In this document: positions 51,308-59,838 of the stretch, piece after piece
Layout of the letters: each line of letters begins with the position of its first letter
Position numbering within the stretch: the first letter of the stretch is position 1
DNA from: Entomortierella parvispora
Lineage: Eukaryota; Mortierellomycota; Mortierellomycetes; Mortierellales; Mortierellaceae
Assembly (NCBI GenBank): GCA_963573315.1
Contig: OY752142.1
Coordinates: 3,224,001 to 3,288,000 of the forward strand
DNA: 64,000 bases
Reading direction: 5' to 3'
Notes under the pieces: generated by a model
The model's database searches: none
What the model saw: the letters and a program-made list of their open reading frames with translations, nothing else
What the model was told of the DNA's origin: nothing
Position numbers and translations under genes: made by a program

Positions 51308-51313
51308 AATAAA
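51308..51313 (+). terminator. AATAAA poly(A) signal after the leader ORF
   Basis: Canonical hexamer 41 bases after the stop codon of the 164-aa ORF and 368 bases before the gag ATG. Its position inside the element is unexpected, since genomic transcripts must read through it. Confidence 0.45.
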
Positions 51314-51600
51314 AAACTGGACGGGTACGCCGTCTTCTGTTTGTACTAAACGACGATTGCTCTGATGCATTCTGTTCTGAGCCCACAAAAGGGTGGATCA
51401 ATCAACATTGGCAAGGCAGATGTGATTACGCCATACTCTACGCGTGTTTGTACCCCTATCGTGTGTCTACATTATCTTTGCTCTGCAATTGGTATCCGAA
51501 CATCGGCGCCATGCATACACCCATATGGATGAAACTACAGCTATCAAACGCGATGGGCTGGTATCCACCTCAGGAAGCAAAGCGATAAAAGACGCAATAT

Positions 51601-51610
51601 ACATAAAAGG
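51601..51610 (+). promoter_or_regulatory. TATA-like box before the gag-pol ORF
   Basis: ACATAAAAGG, 80 bases upstream of ATG 51681, mirroring the box before the leader ORF. Confidence 0.35.
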
Positions 51611-51680
51611 GCGCGAGCAGAAAGGTAGACGGGAGCTGAACGGAACACTTCTCTTTTCCAGGCGAACATTCATCTCAATC

Positions 51681-54600
51681 ATGAGCGCATCTCCCACATC
51701 TGCACTTAACTCTACCCCTGGCACTCCCAGTGCCGGCCTTACTGGCACCGATGTCAACATCCCATCCGTCGCATCGTTGTCTTTGAGCAGCCGACAAATG
51801 GAAGTTGATCCTGCACCCGCACTAAATAACATCGCCGTGCCAGCCACGAATGCCATCATGGAAGAACAGGTGTTGCAGCGTGAGCGTGATGCGCAGGATC
51901 ACTATGATCATCTTCAAGTGCAAGGCATTCAAATCGATATCGCAATCGATTCCTCGGCACCAGCGGAGCGGCAAGGTCTTCTTAACCAACGGACAGCTCA
52001 TGACCAGTCGCTCGAAGAGGCCAAGGAACGACTTCGTCGAGCCAAAGTCCAAGCCGATTTTATCCGGGCTCGCACGTTTGCGTACCAGGTTACCTCATCG
52101 CCCCCTTCTTCTGATGGAAGATCAGACAAGGTCAAGCTTGACCAAGATTGTCCTCGATACGCGAAGACCACGGACGGATATCCGAAGAAACCGGAGGTCA
52201 TTACCCATGTCCGCACCTTCTTGCATAGCTTTAGGACGCATTGCGAGAGCACGTTCGGCAGAATGCAGTTTGAACCGAAGGCTCGTCGACTGCTCATCCT
52301 CGCGGTCCTGGACCGTGATGTCCAATGCAGTCTTCGTGATCGTCTGGAGAAGGAACCGGGGGCTCTTTGGGAACGTGTGGAGGAAATCTTCACTTCGCTC
52401 ACCATGACGGCTGCTGAGAAGCAGGCCGACGCTATTGATCTCGCGTCAACTGGGCTCGACGTGAAGAAACAAGAGTCGTATCGTAATTTTGCCTTGCGAT
52501 TCCATCGGGTTGTCCTAATGTACCACATTGAAGACAATGACAAATCCATTCTCACATCGCTCTACTCCGTTTTCGAGGACATCATGATCAACCTCAAGGT
52601 CTACGCCCTACTTAAAGGCCACCCCTTCGAAGACGGGTTCAAATATGTCTCGCACTTCCTTGGAGCATTGGAAGAAGCCCCTGGGCCCAAGTACGACAGG
52701 TCCGTCCCGCCGACTAAGAAACGACCTTATTCGGACGACGGTGAGAAGCCTCTCCGAAGCAAGAAACGATTCTCGCGTCGCGAATCCAACTCTCATGACA
52801 CTGCACGCCATCGTTACCACTGCGATAAGTGTGGTGATAACAACACCCACGACACCAACGAGTGCAAAACATGCCCACGATGTGGCAAAAAGGGCCATGA
52901 CGCTCCTAACTGTAGGAGTGCGCCCAAGCCAGCGTCTGACGGTGACAAACCCCGTTACAGAGGTATGAATGGCAGTCTGACTAACAACGCTACGCCGGCC
53001 AACAAAGTCTTGCCCGATGAAGTCGATGATGCACCAAGTGCCAATACTGAACCCATCAACTTTGCCTCATTGTCCAGGTCGCAAATGAACAAACGCTTCG
53101 TTAGACGGATTAAACAACCGATCGACCGGTCCAATCGCTCTTGGCAACAGCCATTCAATGCAGATGAAACCCCATCACACAACAATAAAAGAGTAACTTT
53201 TTGTACTTATCCCAACACTGTCCCACTTGCAACTGCAAGTGCCACCGATGCGAACGTCCACATACATACTGATGTTCTTTCTCTCACCAGTGCTGCAGAA
53301 ACGGCCGCGAAAGGACACAGTTCCTCCCGCTCAATCCCCTCTGTATTCTCTGAAGTGCAACATTGTGCTCCTCATGGTGGCATCACGTACGCAAATGGCG
53401 TTAGCCATCCTGCAACTATCCCATCGTCCATGAAAAGACGCAGGCGACGCGGTAAGAAGAAAAACCCGCTACTCGCTGCAATTACATCGTTCGTCGAGGC
53501 GATCAATGGTGATCAACAAACAGCACCCACTGTTTTGGATTTTGCTGCACTGTCCAAAACCAAGTCCTCTGAGAACCGATTCGTCTTAGGCATGACCATC
53601 CGAGATCGCGAATGCAAAGCCCTCTTGGATACTGGTGCTACCGCATCGATCATATCCACAACAATTGTTGATGAACTCGAAATCAAGGTTACTCCAGTTG
53701 ATGGCCATTTCACTTTGGCTGACGAGTCTGTATATCAACGAATCGGCGTAACGGAGCCAATTGAAATCACCTACGGTGATATCACCCTGTCTGCTCCGTT
53801 AGAAGTCCTTCCACAACAATACGATCTCACGATTGGTATGGATCTGTTCTACAACCTTGGATTCTCGATCCACGGATTTGTCGACCCTGTCCAACCAACT
53901 CGACCGTCGTCCACAGTACCCGAAGATCCGCGCTCATCTCTTAAACCCGTAACCACGCCAGAAGAGGAGTTAACTGATAAATTCCAGCTTGCAAAAGCAG
54001 AATTCATTAAGGCGATCGAACAGGTACTGAAAACAAACGAGAACATCCCACCCGAAAGTGTGTGTCCTGTTCCCGAAATGAAGGTGTATCTGCCTGTCCC
54101 AGAGAAAACGATTCTCTTCCGCAGATCTCGTCATTTTGCGCAAGCGCAACGGCCCATCATTGATGAAGCTGTTGAGCGTTGGTTGCAAGATGGTGTTATC
54201 TCGCTTGCACCAGCAGGCAATCCACACAATAACACACTGACGCTAGCTGCCAAGAAAGACTTGGACGGTAACAAGACGCTTTGGAGAGTATGTCTTGATC
54301 CACGACCGTTGAACGCGCATCTCCCGGATGACAATTTCCAGCTTCCACTGATAGCTGACATCATGCAACGAATCGCTGGTTACTCGATCTACACAACGAT
54401 TGATCTCAGACAAGCGTACCATCGGCTACCAATTCATGAAGATGATCGTCCATTGACCGCCTTCATGCACAACGGTAAACAATACATGTTCAATCGAGCC
54501 CCTTTTGGTCTTAAGCCCTTGTCTAGTCTCTTTCAGAGAGGTATGTCGCGAATCCTCGGAGATTTACCTTTCGTCCTTAACTTTATCGACGATATCGTTA

Positions 54601-56882
54601 TCTTCTCAAAGAATCGTGAAGAACATGCTGCTCATGTCAAGGCTGTCATCGAACGTCTCAATGCAGCTATGCTCATCATCAATCGTCAGAAGTGCAACTT
54701 CTTCAGCACCCAGATCTCACTACTCGGTTTCATTGTTGACCTTAACGGTAAGCGCGTTGATCCCAACAAGTTGGTCAATGTGCAAGACTGGGCTGAACCT
54801 ACTACTGGTAAGATGATCCAATCTTATCTCGGCACGTTTAACTTCTTCAGGGAACACATCCCGTTGTACAGTGCTTTGTCAGCGCCGTTAGACGCGCTAC
54901 GAAACGTACCTGGACCTTTTAGGCTCAACGATTTGCAGAAGCGTTGCTTCGAGTCCCTCAAGTCATTGTTGCTGCAGGCCCCTGTTCTTTCCTTCCCGGA
55001 TTTTTCGTTACCCTTTTACGTTGCCACGGACGCGTCCAACGTGGGTATTGGAGTAGTTCTATTCCAATTACCGGAAGGAACGCCAGAGCCTACGACATTT
55101 GCCGGTGTGCCTAAAAACGCCCGGTATATTTCGTTCATGGCCCGTACGCTGCAAGAGCGCGAGAGGAGGTATCCCGCGACTCAGAAGGAGCTGCTCGCGA
55201 TGGTTTTCGCCTTGAAGAAATTCCACTATTACTTGTGGGGTCGTCACTTTACTCTCTACACTGATCACAGAGCACTCACCTTTCTTCACTCTCAGAAAGA
55301 CCTGAACTCGATGCTCACCGGATGGCAAGATGTACTCCTGGATTACAACTTTACTGCTCGGTACTTGCCTGGTGCGCGTAATGTGCTTCCTGATCATTTG
55401 TCAAGACAGTTCCCAGATGAACTCTGGACTAATAAGACTCTCCCCACGCAACCTATGTACGCTTACGTCCATGTGTCCCGCGACGAAAGTGAAAAGTACA
55501 CAGAGGTTCCAACAGAAGACCGCGAAGAGATGCTTCAGCGCATCCATAGTTTCGGTCACTTCGGAGCCAACAAAATGGTCCTCACCATTCACGCTGAAGG
55601 CAAGACATGGCCTGGCCTGGTAGAGGATTGTCTCAAAGTTGTCAAACGGTGCACGGAATGCCAAAAATTCAACATTGTGCGACGAGGCTATCATCCTATG
55701 AGAGCCATCCATGCCTATTTGCCTGGAGAGCACATGGCGGTTGACCTGGCAGGACCGTTGACCACAACGAGCAAAGGAAATAATTATTTGATGGTGCTCA
55801 CGGATGTGTGCACAAGATTTGTTTTCCTGCGCGCAATTGTGGACAAAACTGCTGCCACTGTCTCCCGCACCCTCTTTCACATTTTCTGTGATATTGGTTG
55901 TCCGCGTACACTTCAGTCCGATAACGGTAAAGAGTTCAAGAACCAGCCCATGGCTAAGATATGTGAACGATTCGGTATCGATCACCGTTTCACTTCTCCA
56001 CATCACCCACGCGCCAATGGACTCGCTGAAAATCGTGTCAAGACCGCCAAGCAGATCTTGCGGAAATCCGTACTTGGCAACGACGCATCGTGGGATGACC
56101 ATGTCCCTATGACACAACTTGCAATGAACACCCATGCGGCGTCACTGCACAACTCGTCGCCATTCTCTCTCTTTTTCGCCCGTCCATTCAAAGGATTCCA
56201 CTTGTATAAGGACGCAGAACAACGATGCATGGACAGAGATGAATTGCTCAAGCGACTAGAATACATGACCACAGTAGTTTTCCCTGCTGTTGATGAAAAG
56301 ACGCGTGCTGTTCAGCAGAAGATGATTGAACGTTTCAACAAGACTGTGTTGTTCAATGAGTTCCCAGATGGAGCCCGAGTGATGGTTCTCGATATGGATC
56401 CATCCAGCACCCTATCACCCAAGTATGAAGGTCCTTACAAAGTTGTTCGCCGGAATGCAGGAGGTGCCTACCTCCTCACCGATGGCGACGGTCAGGTAAT
56501 GAAGCGGACTTATCCACCGTCTCACCTGAAACTCGTAATCGACGACGATGATTCCCACTCTTACACTGTGGCGTCAATCCTAAAGCATCGTCGCGATGAC
56601 AAGGGCGACTTGCAATACCTGGTACGCTGGAAAGGATTTAAACCCGAGGACGACACTTGGGAGCCCCTGGAAAGCTTCAATGAGCGGGATTGTATCCGCG
56701 AGTATTGGGCAGGCCACCCAGTTGAGCAGATCGATTCTACTTCACCCTCTTCTGATCCGTCTCAAGGAATTTTGCAGAACGCCGACTCTGATTATCCGGC
56801 ATCTACTACTTCTAAGCGCAACCGTCGGGCACCTGCCTCTAAGAAAGAATCTCCCAGGAGAAAGAAACAACGTAGCGCTTAG
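51681..56882 (+). CDS. Fused Gag-Pol polyprotein with C-terminal chromodomain (Ty3/Gypsy)
   Basis: One uninterrupted frame of 1733 codons from ATG 51681, without a gag-pol frameshift, as in Tf1-type elements. An in-frame ATG at 51444 exists, but the conserved region begins later and a TATA-like box lies between. Order with residue numbers from 51681: Gag; two zinc knuckles (CX2CX5HX4C at 381, CX2CX4HX4C at 398); aspartic protease LLDTGATAS (Asp650); reverse transcriptase with LDPRPLNAHL, YTTIDLRQAYHRLP and FIDDIV (Asp970-Asp971); RNase H (YVATDASN, Asp1117; TDHRAL); integrase HHCC zinc domain from His1289, and core Asp1355, Asp1414, Glu1450 with exactly 35 residues between the last two; chromodomain YTVASILKHRRD to YLVRWKGFKPEDDTWEP from about 1628. 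The chromodomain probably targets integration to particular chromatin. No inactivating mutation is visible. Confidence 0.96.
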   Translation: MSASPTSALNSTPGTPSAGLTGTDVNIPSVASLSLSSRQMEVDPAPALNNIAVPATNAIMEEQVLQRERDAQDHYDHLQVQGIQIDIAIDSSAPAERQGLLNQRTAHDQSLEEAKERLRRAKVQADFIRARTFAYQVTSSPPSSDGRSDKVKLDQDCPRYAKTTDGYPKKPEVITHVRTFLHSFRTHCESTFGRMQFEPKARRLLILAVLDRDVQCSLRDRLEKEPGALWERVEEIFTSLTMTAAEKQADAIDLASTGLDVKKQESYRNFALRFHRVVLMYHIEDNDKSILTSLYSVFEDIMINLKVYALLKGHPFEDGFKYVSHFLGALEEAPGPKYDRSVPPTKKRPYSDDGEKPLRSKKRFSRRESNSHDTARHRYHCDKCGDNNTHDTNECKTCPRCGKKGHDAPNCRSAPKPASDGDKPRYRGMNGSLTNNATPANKVLPDEVDDAPSANTEPINFASLSRSQMNKRFVRRIKQPIDRSNRSWQQPFNADETPSHNNKRVTFCTYPNTVPLATASATDANVHIHTDVLSLTSAAETAAKGHSSSRSIPSVFSEVQHCAPHGGITYANGVSHPATIPSSMKRRRRRGKKKNPLLAAITSFVEAINGDQQTAPTVLDFAALSKTKSSENRFVLGMTIRDRECKALLDTGATASIISTTIVDELEIKVTPVDGHFTLADESVYQRIGVTEPIEITYGDITLSAPLEVLPQQYDLTIGMDLFYNLGFSIHGFVDPVQPTRPSSTVPEDPRSSLKPVTTPEEELTDKFQLAKAEFIKAIEQVLKTNENIPPESVCPVPEMKVYLPVPEKTILFRRSRHFAQAQRPIIDEAVERWLQDGVISLAPAGNPHNNTLTLAAKKDLDGNKTLWRVCLDPRPLNAHLPDDNFQLPLIADIMQRIAGYSIYTTIDLRQAYHRLPIHEDDRPLTAFMHNGKQYMFNRAPFGLKPLSSLFQRGMSRILGDLPFVLNFIDDIVIFSKNREEHAAHVKAVIERLNAAMLIINRQKCNFFSTQISLLGFIVDLNGKRVDPNKLVNVQDWAEPTTGKMIQSYLGTFNFFREHIPLYSALSAPLDALRNVPGPFRLNDLQKRCFESLKSLLLQAPVLSFPDFSLPFYVATDASNVGIGVVLFQLPEGTPEPTTFAGVPKNARYISFMARTLQERERRYPATQKELLAMVFALKKFHYYLWGRHFTLYTDHRALTFLHSQKDLNSMLTGWQDVLLDYNFTARYLPGARNVLPDHLSRQFPDELWTNKTLPTQPMYAYVHVSRDESEKYTEVPTEDREEMLQRIHSFGHFGANKMVLTIHAEGKTWPGLVEDCLKVVKRCTECQKFNIVRRGYHPMRAIHAYLPGEHMAVDLAGPLTTTSKGNNYLMVLTDVCTRFVFLRAIVDKTAATVSRTLFHIFCDIGCPRTLQSDNGKEFKNQPMAKICERFGIDHRFTSPHHPRANGLAENRVKTAKQILRKSVLGNDASWDDHVPMTQLAMNTHAASLHNSSPFSLFFARPFKGFHLYKDAEQRCMDRDELLKRLEYMTTVVFPAVDEKTRAVQQKMIERFNKTVLFNEFPDGARVMVLDMDPSSTLSPKYEGPYKVVRRNAGGAYLLTDGDGQVMKRTYPPSHLKLVIDDDDSHSYTVASILKHRRDDKGDLQYLVRWKGFKPEDDTWEPLESFNERDCIREYWAGHPVEQIDSTSPSSDPSQGILQNADSDYPASTTSKRNRRAPASKKESPRRKKQRSA

Positions 56883-57103
56883 GATCTACTCTCCATCGAT
56901 AATACTGATAGATCCACCACCAGAGGTTTTTCCCGCTTTCCTCACATACCAAGTCATTTTTTTTTATCTTCATTTTTTTATCTTGAGGTTTTTATCATAT
57001 TTTTCCTCACAATCTACTATACACCCGAGGGTTTTTCGTTTTTTTTCCTCACCCCCGACTACGATATGGCTTCTAAATACTACCGGCTTTCAGCCTTCCC
57101 CCC

Positions 57104-57115
57104 GGGGGAGGGTGA
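57104..57115 (+). other. Polypurine tract of the retrotransposon
   Basis: GGGGGAGGGTGA immediately upstream of the 3' LTR, the expected primer site for plus-strand DNA synthesis. Confidence 0.75.
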
Positions 57116-57284
57116 TGCGCCATATCTTGTCACGTGCGGTCATTTAGTCACGTGTTGCCTATCAGTCACCCTCGGCCCTCAGGACTATTTGTCCTGACGG
57201 CCACCCAGAATAAAGATCCCCATCTTTGTCTCGCTACTCACTTCCCCATGCAAGGATCACGGTTTGTATCAATGATATTTCCCA
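57116..57284 (+). repeat. 3' LTR (169 bp)
   Basis: Copy of the 5' LTR with no difference that I can see. CACGTG motifs are at 57131-57136 and 57149-57154, AATAAA at 57209-57214. It ends 67 bases upstream of the ATG of the next host gene. Confidence 0.95.
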
Positions 57285-57289
57285 CACGC
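57285..57289. repeat. Target-site duplication CACGC, right copy
   Basis: Matches 49952-49956. Confidence 0.9.
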
Positions 57290-57351
57290 TTCCACCTCTT
57301 TTTCTTTAGCACAATTCCTCCCTTTCCTTCCTCGCCTCCCCCCCTTTATCC

Positions 57352-59772
57352 ATGGACTCTAGTTCTACTTCTCCCATCACCGCCGCTCCCTCACGGGTCG
57401 CCTTCCTGTTCTTGCCTGGACTAGGTCCTCAAGAGATGCAGCAGGATATGGTTGACAATGCTGAAATAATCCTTACCAGCCATCTATCAAAGAGACCTCA
57501 GCCAGACCAACAGCAACAGCCACAAACAAACCCACGACAACAAACAGACACTAGTTCAACGGTTGCCTTTCGTGGAATAGCCTATGCAAAACTTGTTCAC
57601 GACGACCAATTGCTCTCTGTCAAGGGGATGGGAACCATCGAGTCCACGTTCACATTCATACCCAGACGACTCTTGATGACAGCAATGCGCTACGTTACCG
57701 ATCCAGTCTTTCGCGAGGCTGTATGGTCGTGGATCTGTAGAGATATTCGGGACCTGGCCTTAGAACTTGAAAATAAGAACAATCGTGAAAGCCAGAAAGG
57801 AGCTCCACCGGCAGAACTCATCCCAATAGCGTTTAGCATGGGGAGCTTGATCCTTCTCGAGTTCTTGACGGCGGCTCGCGCTTGGTTTGATGTCTATGGA
57901 AAGGATTTCCAGGAATCGCAACGTTCATTCAAGGAAGGGGAGGAGGAAGAGGACCCACAACGGACGATGGCCAGCTACCCTTGGTTCCAGGGCTCATCCT
58001 CGAATTGTGAACCAGGCGAGCGGAGCATCACCCAGGCACGGCTCTCTGTCTTGGGCATGAAGGGTCTTTGCTTGCTAAGCTCAAATCGCATGGTCATGAC
58101 ACTAGCCTGCCCGCTCAATTGCATACAACCGTTATTGAGCTGCACTGTTCAAATGCCACCGTCGATTCGTTGGTTCAATTTCTTGTACTTTGCAGACGTG
58201 GTGACTGGTCCCTTGGTGGGCCAAGAGTCGGCAGAGAATGTGTTTGTCCACCCGGCTTGGTCTCTCGCAAACGTCTGGACCGATCCTTGGGACGAAACGT
58301 TGAGAAGACTATGTGCACGATCCTTTCTCTCACATACTGTGACCTTGTTGGACAATGCCATGTGGGCTCAAGTGTTGGAAAAGATCTCTATCCATATGAG
58401 CCCGTCGTCTGGGAGTTCATGGACTACCGGTATCCTGACACCAACGGAGAACCGCGACACAAAGAAAGGAGACATATCAGAAATGGGTTCGGCCGTTATA
58501 GTCAAGCGAGACTCTGGAGTCGATTTAGGAGATTGTGCTCGCGCAATTGAACAACAACAACAACGGCACGACAAGGACAAAGACATGTCCATAGATATCC
58601 CATGGGGCTCCTCGTCTGTTCCTGCTCGATTGATCCTGCCCTCCACTTTCGATCCATCAAAGCCCATGGTGGCGGTCGTCCATTTGCAAGGCATGAGCGA
58701 CTCGGAGAAGTATGAACAGGAGGTAGAGCTTTTCAAACGAGGATTGAACTACAGCGCAGACCTGGCGCACCAATGCTCCAACGCTTCCACCCAGCAGCCC
58801 GACGCGACCAGAGGGGTCTCTGTTATTGGCGTCAGTATTGAATACGGTGCTATTCTGGAGCAAAGTCAGCAACATGTCATGGACAGCATTCGCGCCGGTC
58901 TGGAACAAGGTCTGGCAGCTCAGAGGGATGAGCAGTTTTCAGAATCGGCCTTTAGCGAGTATGTGCGCCATTTCCTGTTCAAAGTAGTGCCGATGACTCT
59001 TGGATGCATTGGCCAGCCTCAAGTGGAGAAAAAGATTTTTGAGGATATTGACGCGTCGATGGATGGTCTCGCGACTGTGGTGCAGGCACTGCGTCGTGGC
59101 CACAGTGGTCTGGAAGCCTCTGATGAGGCACCAGTAGTCCCGGTCATCATGCTTAGTCTAGCATCTGGGGGTATGGTGGCCTCCCACTATCTTTCACGAC
59201 TTCAACAACAACCGGGACACTCCATGGGCAAGGAAGAACCATTGATTGTCGAGAAGAATGGCTGCCGTCTATATTTCCGCACGCTCTATACCCTTGGAAA
59301 CCCATCAGCTTGGATCACGAACTGGAGATCCAGCAGAGTGCCATCATTACCTTGCAAGAGCCTGTTTTCTCCTCTTTGTGAAGACCCAGACCGGATTTCG
59401 TCCACGACAGGCTGGTTCAATTTCCATTATCGAAACGACATCTTTGGTCGCGGGGATCTTTGCTCTCTTTCGACAGAAACAGACTCCAATTGCTTTGCAA
59501 CGGCCATCCGAAAAGACGTGGACGTGCAGGATTCGTCCGCGTTTGAAAATATCATGTCGCTTGACGAAAACAAAGACAAACTTCGAAAGAGGCACTGGCT
59601 CTGGGGCCTACATTCTCTTTGGGACTTGGTGGGCGCTAGGTGGGTTCGGAGGCTTATGGGCGGATTCACGGGTGAGTATTTGCGTGAAGAGCGTGTTTGG
59701 TGCAGCGTTACCAAGGCCATCATAGAAGCAGGCGAGGAACTGCAATTGCAAGGGAGGCATCTGGTTGATTAA
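57352..59772 (+). CDS. 806-aa protein with two alpha/beta-hydrolase-like halves, function unknown
   Basis: Single exon. The first half begins AFLFLPGLG and contains IAFSMGSLILLEFL, where Ser162 is in a G/A-x-S-x-G nucleophile-elbow-like position, and later SIRWFNFLYFADVVTGPL (Trp274). The second half repeats the layout: VVHLQGMSDSEKYEQEVELF, VIMLSLASGGMVASHYL (Ser602/Ser605) and TGWFNFHYRNDIFGRGDL (Trp688). A hydrophilic Gln/Asp-rich linker separates the halves. No signal peptide or membrane span is evident, so a cytosolic protein is likely. Lipase or esterase activity is possible, but catalytic Asp and His are not assignable, and one or both sites may be inactive. The retrotransposon lies 67 bp upstream and may have changed expression. 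The DCAF-like gene converges 66 bp after the stop. Confidence 0.65.
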   Translation: MDSSSTSPITAAPSRVAFLFLPGLGPQEMQQDMVDNAEIILTSHLSKRPQPDQQQQPQTNPRQQTDTSSTVAFRGIAYAKLVHDDQLLSVKGMGTIESTFTFIPRRLLMTAMRYVTDPVFREAVWSWICRDIRDLALELENKNNRESQKGAPPAELIPIAFSMGSLILLEFLTAARAWFDVYGKDFQESQRSFKEGEEEEDPQRTMASYPWFQGSSSNCEPGERSITQARLSVLGMKGLCLLSSNRMVMTLACPLNCIQPLLSCTVQMPPSIRWFNFLYFADVVTGPLVGQESAENVFVHPAWSLANVWTDPWDETLRRLCARSFLSHTVTLLDNAMWAQVLEKISIHMSPSSGSSWTTGILTPTENRDTKKGDISEMGSAVIVKRDSGVDLGDCARAIEQQQQRHDKDKDMSIDIPWGSSSVPARLILPSTFDPSKPMVAVVHLQGMSDSEKYEQEVELFKRGLNYSADLAHQCSNASTQQPDATRGVSVIGVSIEYGAILEQSQQHVMDSIRAGLEQGLAAQRDEQFSESAFSEYVRHFLFKVVPMTLGCIGQPQVEKKIFEDIDASMDGLATVVQALRRGHSGLEASDEAPVVPVIMLSLASGGMVASHYLSRLQQQPGHSMGKEEPLIVEKNGCRLYFRTLYTLGNPSAWITNWRSSRVPSLPCKSLFSPLCEDPDRISSTTGWFNFHYRNDIFGRGDLCSLSTETDSNCFATAIRKDVDVQDSSAFENIMSLDENKDKLRKRHWLWGLHSLWDLVGARWVRRLMGGFTGEYLREERVWCSVTKAIIEAGEELQLQGRHLVD

Positions 59773-59838
59773 AAGAAAAAAGTGGCTGTCATGTTATTTT
59801 GTTGTATCTCTCTGGTTTTTATTGATTGAAAATCAGGA

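Larger units (their letters stand above)
49957..57284 (+). mobile_element. Complete Ty3/Gypsy chromovirus LTR retrotransposon (7328 bp)
   Basis: Bounded by two 169-bp direct repeats starting TG and ending CA (49957-50125 and 57116-57284). By eye these are identical, and they are flanked by CACGC on both sides. Inside are an extra ORF (50773-51267), a fused gag-pol-chromodomain ORF (51681-56882) and a purine-rich tract (GGGGGAGGGTGA) directly before the 3' LTR. Gene order is gag, zinc knuckles, protease, RT, RNase H, integrase, chromodomain, as in Ty3/Gypsy chromoviruses. All catalytic motifs are present, and identical LTRs imply a recent insertion. I could not identify a standard tRNA primer-binding site next to the 5' LTR. 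The 5' leader is unusually long (1.55 kb to the gag start). Confidence 0.96.

Noticed and set aside
51444-51680. In-frame N-terminal extension of the gag-pol ORF
   Set aside because: A TATA-like box lies inside it, its sequence is not gag-like, and ATG 51681 has the same CAATCATG context as the leader ORF.
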